Shown here: piece by piece, positions 14,184 to 22,947 of the stretch
Numbering within the stretch: position 1 is the stretch's first letter
How the letters are laid out: each line of letters starts with the position of its first letter
Assembly: GCA_945889495.1 (NCBI GenBank)
Contig: CAMDBU010000036.1
Location: 1 to 40,772 of the forward strand
Direction: 5' to 3'
DNA length: 40,772 bases
From: Syntrophobacter sp. SbD2
Lineage (GTDB): Bacteria > Desulfobacterota > Binatia > UBA9968
The notes under the pieces: generated by a model
The model's database searches: none
Told to the model about the DNA's origin: nothing
What the model saw: the letters and a program-made list of their open reading frames with translations, nothing else
Position numbers and translations under genes: made by a program

Positions 14184-16766
14184 TCACTCATAGCCGATCG
14201 CCGTGACCACCGGGGTGGCGGCGGCTTTTTTGGCTGGGCCGTAGCCGGCCAGGAGACAGAGCACCACCGTCGCGCTGACCACCAGGGCGGCGACATCGTA
14301 GGGATAGTAGAACTGAAACGTCCAGCCGGTGAGCAGTTTGGTGTTGTAGACTACATGGTGATAGGCCATCACGCTGCCGGCCAACAAGCCAAGTAATCCG
14401 CCGATCAAACCCATCCAGCCGGCTTCCATAACAATGATCCGGCGCACCTGCGACTGGGTGGCGCCGATGGCACGCAAGACGCCGATCTCGCGGCTCCGGT
14501 CGAGGATCGACGCCAAGAGCGTATTGATGACGCTGAAGATCGCCACCACCAGAGCGACGATTTCAACGGCATAGTTGACCACAAACGACTGCTCCATGAT
14601 GCGCAAGACCGCGTCTTTGAGCTCGCGGTGGGTACTGATGAACAGCTGGTACTGGTCGCCGTAGCCAGCTTTGATTTGTTGCACCAGCGCCGCCATGTCG
14701 GCGCCCGGCTCCAACCATAAATCGAAGGCGTCGACCAGCTCATCGCGCCAATATTTTTTATAGAGCGCGCGGTCGATCAGCACGCTGCCGATGTCGGACG
14801 AATAATCGATATAGATCCCCAGCACTGTGAAACTTACCGGCCCCGACGGCGTGACCAATTCGATTTTATCGCCCACCTGGGCGCCGAAGCGGGTTTGAAA
14901 ACTCTCGCTCACCACCGCGCCTTTGCCTTGGGCCATTTCACGCAGCACGCGGGCGCCGTCGCCCTGGGCCATCGGCAAGGTGCGCACCGGCGCCGAAAGG
15001 GCGGCGGAAAACGATTCGACGACGATGGGCCGGCCCTGATAGTTAGCGCGCACCAAGCGGTAGAGATCGACGATCTTGACGCCGGGCAGCGCGCGCAGCC
15101 CGGCGGCCGGTTCTTCATGCAACGAGACGTTGCGCGGCCCGGCGGTGCGCGCGCCCGAGCTGATGATGATATCGGCGGTGACCATCTGGTCGACCCAAGC
15201 GAGCAAGGAACCGCGCACGCTGTTGACGAAGGCGGCGATGGTGAAGATCGCCGCCAGGCTGATGATCATGGTCGCCACGGTGATCCCCGAGCGCAGCGGA
15301 TTGCGCCGCAGGCTGTCCGCAGCCAGTCGCGTCTCAACCCAAGACACTCCCGGCAGCGCCAGCGTCCAGCGCCATAACCATTGAGCCGCGTAGCGCACGA
15401 TCAGCGGCGCGAAAAACGCCAAGCCGAGGAGAAAAATCAACATGCCGATGACGCCGACGCTGAACTGGCGCACCGCGCCGGTGAGATGAGGCGCGAGCAC
15501 AACCAGCAATGGCGCGATCGATAAGCACAGCACGCCCAAGCGCGTCGCCCAGGATTTCTTGGCGGCGAACACCGGCCGCCACACCGCTTGGCGGGCATTT
15601 TCCAACGGACTGATGGCCAGCGCCTCGATGGCCGGATGCAACGCCGCCAACAGGGCAACGCCGATGGCGCTGGCCAGCGCAATGACCAACTCGCGCGCCG
15701 ACAAACCGCTGCCCGACAAGCCGATGGAGGAAAATAGATTGCGCACGGTTTGGCCCACCGCGACCAACGCGCCTTGAGCCAACAACCAACCTAACAGACA
15801 ACCGATGAGCGCGCCGACCAGCGCCAGGATCAGTGCCTCGGCGACGATCAAGCGGAGTAATTCCGCGCGCCGCATGCCCAGGCAGCGCAGCGTGCCGATC
15901 TCGCGCTTGCGCTGAACGATGGACACCGCCACCGTGTTGTAGATGAGAAAAAAGCCGACGAACAAGGCGATCAAACTGACGAAGAACAGTCCGACGCGAA
16001 ACGATGTCAGTAACGACTCGATCTGCTCGCCGCGCTTTTTCGGCCGCTCGACCTCGGCTGCGCCGGCCAAGCGCTGGCGCAGCCGCGCTTGCACGGTTTC
16101 GACTGTGCTGCCGGTCTCGACGGTGAGGTCGACGATGTCGAGCTTGCCTTCCTTGCCAAACGCCAACTGCGCCACCGGCATATCCATCAAGGCGAAGTTG
16201 CCGCCGAACACCCGCGCCGTGCCCTCTTCTTTGAGCAGCGCGCGAATCACATAGCTCTGCTTGCCCCGGCTGGTGTTGAGGACGACGGTCGAACCGGCGG
16301 CCAAGCCGCGCCGGCGGGCGAAGGATTCAGTGACCGCGATGGAATCGGCCTGAGCGATAAAATCCAGCGCCTGGTCAAAGGCAAAGCCGTCGCCGGCGAA
16401 CTGGTGTTCGCGCATGGTGAAATCGGTGAGCAGATCGACGCCGTAAATATACAAACGCTCACCGCGCTCGCCGCTCACCGGCAAAAATCCATCCACCGCC
16501 GCCGCGACATCGAGCACACCGTCAGTATCGCGCACCAGTGCCAGCACGCGCTCGTCCATGCCGCTCTCGCTGTTGGAAACTTGCAGCACCGCCTTGCCAG
16601 CGATCTGCTCGATGGTCGACTGAAACGAAGTAGTCAGCGCCCGATTGACCAACGCGATGGCGACAATCACCGCCACCCCCAACGCCATGCCGAGAAAAGT
16701 CAGAAACGTGCGCAAGCGATGATGGCGCAAATGACGCCAGGAGATCGTGTTTAGCAGTCGCAACAT
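14184..16766 (-). CDS. ABC transporter permease with two FtsX domains (LolCE/YbbP-like)
   Basis: This is an 860-residue protein. Helix 1 lies at 20-40, a periplasmic MacB_PCD-like domain at about 45-250, and an FtsX domain at about 258-380 (VGLFFVSLIALFVGFFLIYN then KREIGTLRCLGMRRAELL). A middle hydrophobic region is followed by a second helix plus periplasmic domain from about 480, and a final FtsX domain from about 735 (DRSREIGVLRAIGATQSQVRRI). The duplicated KREIG-like coupling motif suits an ATPase of LolD type, encoded immediately upstream. The pair probably works on envelope lipids, lipoproteins or peptides rather than nutrient import. Confidence 0.9.
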   Translation of the reverse strand: MLRLLNTISWRHLRHHRLRTFLTFLGMALGVAVIVAIALVNRALTTSFQSTIEQIAGKAVLQVSNSESGMDERVLALVRDTDGVLDVAAAVDGFLPVSGERGERLYIYGVDLLTDFTMREHQFAGDGFAFDQALDFIAQADSIAVTESFARRRGLAAGSTVVLNTSRGKQSYVIRALLKEEGTARVFGGNFALMDMPVAQLAFGKEGKLDIVDLTVETGSTVETVQARLRQRLAGAAEVERPKKRGEQIESLLTSFRVGLFFVSLIALFVGFFLIYNTVAVSIVQRKREIGTLRCLGMRRAELLRLIVAEALILALVGALIGCLLGWLLAQGALVAVGQTVRNLFSSIGLSGSGLSARELVIALASAIGVALLAALHPAIEALAISPLENARQAVWRPVFAAKKSWATRLGVLCLSIAPLLVVLAPHLTGAVRQFSVGVIGMLIFLLGLAFFAPLIVRYAAQWLWRWTLALPGVSWVETRLAADSLRRNPLRSGITVATMIISLAAIFTIAAFVNSVRGSLLAWVDQMVTADIIISSGARTAGPRNVSLHEEPAAGLRALPGVKIVDLYRLVRANYQGRPIVVESFSAALSAPVRTLPMAQGDGARVLREMAQGKGAVVSESFQTRFGAQVGDKIELVTPSGPVSFTVLGIYIDYSSDIGSVLIDRALYKKYWRDELVDAFDLWLEPGADMAALVQQIKAGYGDQYQLFISTHRELKDAVLRIMEQSFVVNYAVEIVALVVAIFSVINTLLASILDRSREIGVLRAIGATQSQVRRIIVMEAGWMGLIGGLLGLLAGSVMAYHHVVYNTKLLTGWTFQFYYPYDVAALVVSATVVLCLLAGYGPAKKAAATPVVTAIGYE

Positions 16767-16808
16767 TTGTCGCTTTCGCTCTAAGCCGTGGAATTGCTAT
16801 TCGCTTGC

Positions 16809-16890
16809 CGTGATCGTTGCTCGTGCCCGTTGGTCGTGCTCGTCGCTCGTGTTCGTGCTCGGATCCGGACGAACACGAGCCACGATCACG
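16809..16890 (+). repeat. CACGAGCACGAACACG-type inverted repeat between permease and ATPase genes
   Basis: The 17-base arms 16809-16825 and 16874-16890 match in inverse orientation at 16 positions. Nested inside, GCTCGTGTTCG (16845-16855) pairs perfectly with 16870-16880. The 131-bp gap between the ATPase and permease genes is largely this repeat, made of CGTGCTCGT units. A similar tract occurs inside the monooxygenase gene at 38329-38356. Confidence 0.7.
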
Positions 16891-16897
16891 ATTACGA

Positions 16898-17569
16898 TCA
16901 TTCTTCTTTTTCGACCCGCCCATCGCGCAAATAAATCCGCCGCTCAGCATAGCCCGCCGCTTCCTCGCTATGGGTGACCATGACGATGGTGCAGCCATCT
17001 TGGCGATTGACCTGGCGTAGCAAGTCGAGGATCGCCAGACCGTTTTTCGAATCCAGATTACCGGTCGGTTCGTCGGCGAGCAGGATCGGCGGGTTAAACG
17101 CCAGAGCGCGGGCGATGGCGACCCGTTGGATCTCGCCGCCGGAAAGCTCTTCGGGCAGATGCTGGCGGCGATGCTCAAGGCCGACCTTGGCGAGTAGCGC
17201 CGCCGCGCGGGCGTCGGCTTCAGCTTTGCCGCGGCCATCAAGGACGAAGGGCAAGGCGATGTTTTCCGCCGCGGTCAGCGTCGGCAGCAAATTGAAAAAT
17301 TGAAAGATGAACCCGATGCGGCTGCGGCGAAACAGTGTCACTTGATCGTCCGACATCTGGCCGATCAAGCGGTTGTCGACCAACAGCTCGCCGCTGGTCG
17401 GCCGGTCCAGGCCGCCAATTAAATGCAGCAGCGTGCTCTTCCCCGAACCGCTCTGGCCCATCACCGCGGTAAACGCGCCCTGGGGGATCTCCAGGGTCAC
17501 GCCGGCCAGCGCGGTGATCCGGTTATCGCCCTGTTGATAGAACTTGCAAACGTCAGTGCAGCGAATCAT
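16898..17569 (-). CDS. ABC transporter ATP-binding protein (LolD/MacB type)
   Basis: This 223-residue ABC ATPase has Walker A GQSGSGKST at 38-46, a Q-loop at Gln90, the signature LSGGE at 142-146, Walker B ILLADE at 162-167 and the switch His200. The segment ADEPTGNLDSKNG is characteristic of the LolD/FtsE/MacB group, which drives mechanotransmission permeases. It precedes the two-domain FtsX permease on the same strand, separated by a repeat, and lies 11 bp after DUF309. The start ATG at 17569 lacks a strong ribosome binding site, so translation may depend on the upstream gene. Confidence 0.92.
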   Translation of the reverse strand: MIRCTDVCKFYQQGDNRITALAGVTLEIPQGAFTAVMGQSGSGKSTLLHLIGGLDRPTSGELLVDNRLIGQMSDDQVTLFRRSRIGFIFQFFNLLPTLTAAENIALPFVLDGRGKAEADARAAALLAKVGLEHRRQHLPEELSGGEIQRVAIARALAFNPPILLADEPTGNLDSKNGLAILDLLRQVNRQDGCTIVMVTHSEEAAGYAERRIYLRDGRVEKEE

Positions 17570-17580
17570 GCGGTGGGTAA

Positions 17581-17961
17581 TCAGCAGAACATCTGAATGG
17601 TCGGCACAACCAGGGCGCTGGCGGTTATTTGTTGGTCATTTTCTAACGCAATGAGATTGGCGCTCACGGCATCGATCAAAGCATCGACGTTGACGCCGAG
17701 ATAGACCGGACTATAGGATGCAAGCTTGTCGATACCCATGCGCCAGAGCTTCAACGCCCCCGCCGGCACACCTTGCTCCAGCTTGTAATAACCGGCGGCG
17801 ATCTGAATGATCCCCTGATAAAAGCGCCGCTCCTCGCCGTGCTCTTCGAGCCAAATCTCTTCGAGGGTCTCATGGCACTCGAAGTAGAGCCCGCTGTTGA
17901 ACTCCTCGATGCCCTTAATGAACCGCGGATCGTCTTGTAGTTCCATAATCGTTGCAACCAT
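17581..17961 (-). CDS. DUF309 family protein
   Basis: The family signature FNSGLYFECHETLEEIWLEEHGEERRFYQGIIQIAAGYYKLEQG occupies about residues 20-63. DUF309 proteins are small helical proteins of unknown function, and the conserved E-C-H-E and W residues are present. I start at ATG 17961 (126 residues, AGGCAGTA upstream); ATG 17946 is possible, and a longer frame to 18009 reads into repeat DNA and is unlikely. It is the first gene of a group with the LolD-type ATPase and FtsX permease. It is divergent from the rRNA methyltransferase. Confidence 0.84.
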   Translation of the reverse strand: MVATIMELQDDPRFIKGIEEFNSGLYFECHETLEEIWLEEHGEERRFYQGIIQIAAGYYKLEQGVPAGALKLWRMGIDKLASYSPVYLGVNVDALIDAVSANLIALENDQQITASALVVPTIQMFC

Positions 17962-17991
17962 TACTGCCTGATTGAAAGCAACCTCGGAATG

Positions 17992-18180
17992 TCTCTCGCA
18001 AAGGCGCAAAGACGCAAAGTTCGGAATTCATAAATGGGAATATTCCGAATCCGATCTTCCCTCTGTGCTCTCTGTGCCCTCTGTGGTGAAATTCCTATTC
18101 CGACCTTCCCGCCCTGCGCGTCTTCGTGGTGAAGAGTCTTTCCACCCTAGCGTTGCCGCTCCCGACTCTTTGTGGTTAAG
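17992..18180 (+). repeat. Composite of dispersed palindromic repeats between divergent genes
   Basis: TCTCTCGCAAAGGCGCAAAG (from 17992) is followed by an 8-bp inverted pair TTCGGAAT/ATTCCGAA (18020-18027 and 18042-18049). Then come units of the CTCTGTG (18060-18090), CTTCGTGGTGAAG (about 18120-18136) and CTTTGTGGTTAAG (to 18180) types. Open frames of both flanking genes extend into it, but repeat origin makes those extensions non-coding. Promoters for the two divergent genes should lie here but cannot be singled out. Confidence 0.7.
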
Positions 18181-18190
18181 TTGTGCCACT

Positions 18191-19495
18191 TTGATTACCG
18201 AATACAATTCACAACCTACCCCGAAAACCGAACTAGAGCTAGATATCGACCGGCTTTCCTACGGCCCCTATGGCATCGGCCGCAGCGACGGCAAGGCGAT
18301 CATGGTGCCGCACAGCGCGCCGGGCGACCGGGTGATCGCCCGGCTAATCGAAACCAAAGAGCGCTACGCGGTCGGCGAGATCGTCACCGTCGTCACGCCG
18401 TCGGCGCTACGCCAGATCCCGGCTTGTCCCTATGTCGGCGACTGCGGCGGCTGCACCTGGCAACATATCGGCTACCCGGAACAACTCAAAGCCAAACAGC
18501 AGAGCGTCGCCGACGCTCTGCGCCGTATCGGCAAGCTCGACAATTTCGATCTCAAGCCGATCATCGCTTCGCCCAGCGCGGAGCATTACCGCCGGCGCAT
18601 TCGCCTGCAAGTGAGCGCGGTGAAACGGCTGGGCTTTTTCAGCGGCGGCTCGCACCATGTGGTGGAGATCGACAACTGCCTGATCGCCGCCGAGCCGCTG
18701 AGCGCGGCGATCGCGCCACTGCGAACTTGGCTCGACAAAATTGCCGCCACCATCGATCATATCGAGATCGCCAGCGGTGACGAGCCCGGCCAGACCGTCG
18801 TCATCGCCGCGGCCAACGACCGGTTGAACAGCAGCGACGAAGCGCTGTGCGCCAAGCTCGCCAGCAGTCCCAACGCCATCGACGGCGTCATCGTTCAAGC
18901 CGGCGAGTGGCGCAAAACCTGGGGCCAGCCAGCGATCGCCGTCCAGTTGCAAGACGATTTAGCGCTCAAACTTGACGCCGATACGTTCACCCAGGTCAAC
19001 GCCGCGGCCAACCGCTTGATGCTTCGCGAACTGATGAGCGCCGCAGGCTTCGCCAAAGCCGATCGCGTCCTGGAACTCTACGCCGGCGCCGGCAACTTCA
19101 CCCTGGCCATGGCCAAACAAGCTGGCGAAATCACCGCCGTTGAAGGCTCGCGCAGCGCCGTCGCCAGCGGCAAACTCAACGGCCAGCGCAACGGTATCGA
19201 CAACATCCGCTGGAATTGCGCGCCGGTGCCGCGCGCGCTGGCGCAGTTGAAGCAGCAACGGCAAACTTTTAACAAGATCGTCCTCGACCCGCCGCGCATC
19301 GGCGCCAAAGGCATCGAAGCCGACATCGCCGCCCTGGGCGCAGCGAAGATTTTCTACATCTCGTGCAACCCGACCACCCTGGCGCGCGATCTCGCCGCCC
19401 TCAGCCAGAGCGGCTTCAAACTCCAGTCCGTGCAACCGATTGACTTTTTTCCCCACACCTTTCATGTAGAGACGTTGGCGGTGATGACCCGATAA
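18191..19495 (+). CDS. rlmD: 23S rRNA (uracil-5-)-methyltransferase, RlmD/TrmA family
   Basis: The earliest credible start is TTG 18191, because upstream sequence is repeat DNA; this gives 434 residues and the start remains uncertain. A TRAM-like N-terminal domain (LELDIDRLSYGPYGIGR) precedes a four-cysteine iron-sulfur motif, Cys79, Cys85, Cys88 and Cys163. The Rossmann methyltransferase part has VLELYAGAGNFTLAMA (SAM binding), LDPPR, the catalytic nucleophile Cys392 in ISCNPTTLARD and the general base Glu427 in HVETL. It should convert a specific uridine of 23S rRNA to 5-methyluridine. Which of the RlmC/RlmD positions it modifies cannot be told. A binding-protein gene follows after 11 bp. 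Confidence 0.9.
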   Translation: MITEYNSQPTPKTELELDIDRLSYGPYGIGRSDGKAIMVPHSAPGDRVIARLIETKERYAVGEIVTVVTPSALRQIPACPYVGDCGGCTWQHIGYPEQLKAKQQSVADALRRIGKLDNFDLKPIIASPSAEHYRRRIRLQVSAVKRLGFFSGGSHHVVEIDNCLIAAEPLSAAIAPLRTWLDKIAATIDHIEIASGDEPGQTVVIAAANDRLNSSDEALCAKLASSPNAIDGVIVQAGEWRKTWGQPAIAVQLQDDLALKLDADTFTQVNAAANRLMLRELMSAAGFAKADRVLELYAGAGNFTLAMAKQAGEITAVEGSRSAVASGKLNGQRNGIDNIRWNCAPVPRALAQLKQQRQTFNKIVLDPPRIGAKGIEADIAALGAAKIFYISCNPTTLARDLAALSQSGFKLQSVQPIDFFPHTFHVETLAVMTR

Positions 19496-19506
19496 GGAGA
19501 AAACCC

Positions 19507-20490
19507 ATGGCGAAAGTGTTTTCCGTCGGCGTAACATTATTCGCGCTTTGCTTTAGTGCCCGGGCGGCAAGCGCCGCCGCCGCGCCCGAGCGTTTGACCG
19601 GCCTGCACTCGGCCCAAGTGCTGTCGCAATCCATGCCGTGGATCGCTCAGGAAGCCGGGCTGTTCAAGAAATACGATCTCGACTTTCGCTTGGTATTTAT
19701 TTCCTCATCGCCGGTGGCCACCGCGGCAACTCTGAGCGGCGACGCCGAGATCGGCGTCACCGGCGCCATCGGCAACGTGCGCGCGTTTGTCCAGGGCTCC
19801 ACCGACTTGGTGTTCATCGCCGGCATGAAAAACATTCTCACTCACAATCTGCTCGCCAAAGCCGATATCCGCCGGCCGGAAGATCTGCGCGGCAAGAAAG
19901 TCGGCGTCGGCCGCTTCGGCGGCAACACCCATTATTTCGTCATTCAGGCGCTCAAACGGTTGGGCATGGACGCGACCAAAGATATTCAAACCATCCAGAC
20001 CGGCGGCTCGCCGGAAACCGTCGCCGCCCTGGTCGCCGGCAACGTCGATGCAGCGGCGATTGTCGCGCCGGGAGATTTCGTCGCCGCCTCCAAGGGATTT
20101 CGCTACGTCATCAATGGTCCGGAGATGCGCATCCCCTACGGTGCCACCGCCGTGGTGACGCTGCGCTCGCTGATCGCCAAGCGCGGTCCGGCCATCGGCC
20201 GCTTCATGCGCGCCATGGCCGAAGCCTCGAAGATCCTGCACAACGACAAAGCCTTCGTCTACAAAGTGCTGGGCAAATACATGCGCCTCACCGACACCAA
20301 GGTGCTCGACGCTTCGTACCAATCCGAAGTGCCAGCCATGGAGCAGCGGCTGGAAATCCATGAGGCCGCGCTGCAAGCGTCGCTGGACGAGATCGCGCCA
20401 CTCGACGCCCGCGCCAAGACCATCAAACCGGCGGAGATGATCGACCGGCGCTACTTGGTGGAGTTGGAGAAGGCCGGCCTATTCAAATAA
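19507..20490 (+). CDS. ABC transporter substrate-binding protein (NMT1/SsuA-like)
   Basis: The protein has 327 residues with a signal peptide ending near residue 26 (ARAASAAAA). PWIAQEAGLFKKYDLDFRLVFI and DLRGKKVGVGRFGGNTHYFVIQALKRLG are typical of NMT1-like solute receptors. AAGGAG overlaps the stop of the methyltransferase gene, giving an 11-bp gap. The amidohydrolase gene follows 20 bp downstream with its own AAGGAG, so the receptor and the amidohydrolase very likely form a unit in which the receptor captures the enzyme's substrate or a precursor. No permease is present. Confidence 0.87.
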   Translation: MAKVFSVGVTLFALCFSARAASAAAAPERLTGLHSAQVLSQSMPWIAQEAGLFKKYDLDFRLVFISSSPVATAATLSGDAEIGVTGAIGNVRAFVQGSTDLVFIAGMKNILTHNLLAKADIRRPEDLRGKKVGVGRFGGNTHYFVIQALKRLGMDATKDIQTIQTGGSPETVAALVAGNVDAAAIVAPGDFVAASKGFRYVINGPEMRIPYGATAVVTLRSLIAKRGPAIGRFMRAMAEASKILHNDKAFVYKVLGKYMRLTDTKVLDASYQSEVPAMEQRLEIHEAALQASLDEIAPLDARAKTIKPAEMIDRRYLVELEKAGLFK

Positions 20491-20510
20491 GCGCTAAGGA
20501 GCTAAGCATC

Positions 20511-21506
20511 ATGCCGCACACAGCCATCGACATTCACCACCACTACGTGCCGCAACAATTGATCGACGAGACCAAGAAGCATGGCAAGGCGCTGGGCGTC
20601 GAAGTCGCCGACGACAAAGGCAGCTGGTCGCTGTCCTTTGACGGCAGCAAACCGCACCGTTTGCAGCCACCGATCTTCGACGTCAACGGCCATTTGGACA
20701 TCATGGCGAAGGGACAGATTGGCGTCGCCACGCTGGAGGCCAATACAAATAGTTTAGGCTACCGCTTGAACGGTGCCCAGGGCGAAGCCTGGTGCAACCT
20801 CTACAACGACTGCACCAACCTATTGGCCAAAGCGCAGCCCGAGCGCTTCATCGGCATGGCGGTGGTGCCGCTCCAAGACGGCGCGCGCGCTGCAAGAGTC
20901 TTGGAACATGCCATTGTCGACTTGAAATTCCGCGGCGCCTTCATCGGCACCAACGTCAACGGACAATATTATAATACCGACGCCTTCGATCCCTTCTGGG
21001 CCAAAGCCCAGGAGTTGGACATCATGATCGTCATGCACCCCGAACATATCGCCGGCGCGGAAAGAATGAACGAGTACGGTTTGAACGCCGTCTGTGGCAA
21101 TCCCGCCGACTCGACGCTGTCCTTGGGCTACATGTTCTACAGCGGCCTGTTCGATCGTTTTCCCAATCTGAAAATCTGCGCGCTCCACGGCGGCGGCTTC
21201 CTGCCCTTTCACCTCGGCAGGTTTAATAAAGAATTCGAAACCGGCAAGAAAACCCGCCCGGCCCAAGCGAAAAATCCCCCCAGCGCCTATCTGAAAAATC
21301 TCTACTTCGACACCCTGGTCTACGACGTCGACACGCTGGAATATCTCAAAGCCAAAGTCGGCACCGACAAACTCATGGTCGGCACCGATTATCCCTACAC
21401 GCTCGGCGACTGGATGGCGGTGGAGACGGTGCAGAAGCTGAAATGTTCCGAGGCGGACAAAGAAGCGATCTTGGTGGGCAACGCCAAGCGGTTACTGAAG
21501 TTGTAA
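20511..21506 (+). CDS. Amidohydrolase_2 family metal-dependent hydrolase/decarboxylase (ACMSD-like)
   Basis: This 331-residue TIM-barrel protein has the N-terminal metal motif DIHHHYVP (His9 and His11), MIVMHPEH near residue 180, ALHGGGFLPFHLGRF near residue 225 and the C-terminal GTDYPY metal-ligand Asp. The order and spacing match the amidohydrolase_2 family, which includes ACMS decarboxylase and gamma-resorcylate decarboxylase. Non-hydrolytic decarboxylation of an aromatic or muconate-type acid is therefore as likely as hydrolysis. It follows a binding protein by 20 bp. There is no signal peptide. Confidence 0.88.
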   Translation: MPHTAIDIHHHYVPQQLIDETKKHGKALGVEVADDKGSWSLSFDGSKPHRLQPPIFDVNGHLDIMAKGQIGVATLEANTNSLGYRLNGAQGEAWCNLYNDCTNLLAKAQPERFIGMAVVPLQDGARAARVLEHAIVDLKFRGAFIGTNVNGQYYNTDAFDPFWAKAQELDIMIVMHPEHIAGAERMNEYGLNAVCGNPADSTLSLGYMFYSGLFDRFPNLKICALHGGGFLPFHLGRFNKEFETGKKTRPAQAKNPPSAYLKNLYFDTLVYDVDTLEYLKAKVGTDKLMVGTDYPYTLGDWMAVETVQKLKCSEADKEAILVGNAKRLLKL

Positions 21507-21535
21507 AGCAGTTGGCGATAGCCAGTCGTCCGCGT

Positions 21536-21576
21536 TGCCCTCACCCTAGCCCTCTCCCATCAGAATGGGCGAGGGG
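21536..21576 (+). repeat. CCCTCACCCTAGCCCTCTCCC-type dispersed repeat
   Basis: The sequence CCCTCACCCTAGCCCTCTCC is followed by CATCAGAATGGGCGAGGG, whose end pairs back with CCCTC. It is a widely dispersed intergenic hairpin and could terminate the amidohydrolase transcript. There is no clear T-tract. Confidence 0.55.
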
Positions 21577-21603
21577 ACAAAAACTGGAACTATTGGAACA
21601 GGT

Positions 21604-21768
21604 TCAAATGTTTAACAGTTTTTTCGCATTCAAATAATAAATCTTATCTTTGTCCGCCGCCGGCACATCCAACTCCTGCAACGTTTTCAAAGTCATCGGA
21701 TAAAACTGGTCGTCCTGTCCGGCGCGTCCATGGGGATAGTCAGCGCCGAAGAGAATTTGTTCCGCCGA
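21604..21768 (-). pseudogene. C-terminal remnant of an amidohydrolase_2 protein
   Basis: Read on the minus strand, 54 codons end in TGA. They encode EQILFGADYPHGRAGQD, then FYPMTLKTLQELDVP and KIYYLNAKKLLNI, the metal-ligand Asp region and closing helix of amidohydrolase_2 enzymes. An in-frame TAA stands immediately upstream (21769-21771), and no longer frame joins it. Most of the gene has been lost. It lies between the intact amidohydrolase (opposite strand) and a binding-protein gene on its own strand, so a second receptor-amidohydrolase pair once existed here. Confidence 0.72.
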
Positions 21769-21799
21769 TTATCATGATGCGATCCTTATCGCGATATGA

Positions 21800-22789
21800 T
21801 CACTGGTAGAGTTTTTGCACGAACCCTTCCTTCTCGATCTCGTCGATCAAGCTCATGTCGACGAACTCAGTAGCGCTTCTCTGGCCGGCGTTGATCGAGC
21901 TAAGAATATTTTTGATCCCCTCCAGCTCCGTGCGCGGCGTGCGCGGCAGGCGTTTGGCGAAGAATTCGTAAGTGCCATCGATGGCTTCGGCATCGGCGAT
22001 TTGTAAATATTTGCGCAGGATCTTCAAACTGCCTTCTTTGTTGGTTTTGACGTAATGCATCGACTCAATCTGGCCTTTGAGAAAGGCTTTGATCGCGCCG
22101 CGGTTTTGCTGCAACTCAGCGCGGGTGACGATGTTCGAGGTATTGGTGAAATAGCCATAGTCGGCGACATCCGCCAACACGTTCATGCCAAGTTTGCGCG
22201 CCTGATAAATCTCCGGGTAGGACTGCACGGTGGCATCCACCCGCTTGTTCATCAGCGCCGCCATGCGCGCTGAGGTGCCGCCGGTGGGCAGCATGGTGAT
22301 TTCCTTGGGATCGATCTTCCAGGCCTTGAGCGCCATATAGATCGCGGCATCGTTGGAGCCGCCGAAGCGGTTGATGCCGATGACTTTGCCGCGAAGCTGC
22401 TGCGGCTCCTTGATCTCCGGACGAGAAATGATTTGCAAAGGTAAACGGTTCTCAAGTGTGGCAACGATCGCCAACGGTGCGTTTTGCACAGCCGCCAACA
22501 ACGCCGAAGACGCCGCGGTCTGGGTCAATTGCAAGCTACCGCCGAGGATCGCCTGAATATTCGGCGTCCCCGCCGCGATCATGATGATCTCCAAGTCGAC
22601 GCCTTGCTTCTTGCCGAAACCGAGCTCCCGGTTGACCCAGAGCGGCAACTGATAACCGGCAGTGCCGCCGTAACTCACCCGGTAGCGCAGGGCTTCGGCA
22701 GCCTCGCAGATCGACTGGATCGATCCACAAGCGAGCACACACACAATCGCCCAAATCGCAGGCTTTCGAAAATATCGCATCATCTTCAT
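21800..22789 (-). CDS. ABC transporter substrate-binding protein (NMT1/SsuA-like)
   Basis: I start at ATG 22789 with AAGGGAAG upstream; a frame extension to 22813 has no better site. The 329-residue product has a basic, hydrophobic leader (MKMMRYFRKPAIWAIVCVLACG) with cleavage near residue 30. It has the NMT1 pattern with WVNRELGFGKKQGVDLEIIMIAAGTPNIQAILGG and QLRGKVIGINRFGGSNDAAIYMALK. It is upstream of, and co-directional with, the amidohydrolase remnant at 21604-21768. No permease or ATPase lies nearby. Confidence 0.86.
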   Translation of the reverse strand: MKMMRYFRKPAIWAIVCVLACGSIQSICEAAEALRYRVSYGGTAGYQLPLWVNRELGFGKKQGVDLEIIMIAAGTPNIQAILGGSLQLTQTAASSALLAAVQNAPLAIVATLENRLPLQIISRPEIKEPQQLRGKVIGINRFGGSNDAAIYMALKAWKIDPKEITMLPTGGTSARMAALMNKRVDATVQSYPEIYQARKLGMNVLADVADYGYFTNTSNIVTRAELQQNRGAIKAFLKGQIESMHYVKTNKEGSLKILRKYLQIADAEAIDGTYEFFAKRLPRTPRTELEGIKNILSSINAGQRSATEFVDMSLIDEIEKEGFVQKLYQ

Positions 22790-22947
22790 GAACTTCCCTT
22801 TGACACCGACCACCGGAGCAATAAATAAACCGACAACGAACCCTAGCCGATGGCGACTTGTCGCGTCAAGAACGTTTTCCTACTGTCTCTTCGGCCTTGT
22901 GCATGGCGGAAAGTGAAAGTATTCTTGACCGGTATGGAGGGACAAGT

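Noticed and set aside
14184-17569. LolD-type ATPase and FtsX permease as the missing partners of the periplasmic receptors
   Set aside because: The FtsX fold with large periplasmic domains works as a mechanotransmission export or extraction machine. It lacks the EAA loop of SsuC/TrpY-type import permeases.
17992-18190. N-terminal extension of the rRNA methyltransferase by 73 residues
   Set aside because: The extension translates dispersed repeats (CGCAAAGG, CTCTGTG and CTTCGTGG units) and has no counterpart in the TRAM domain, so the coding start must be later.
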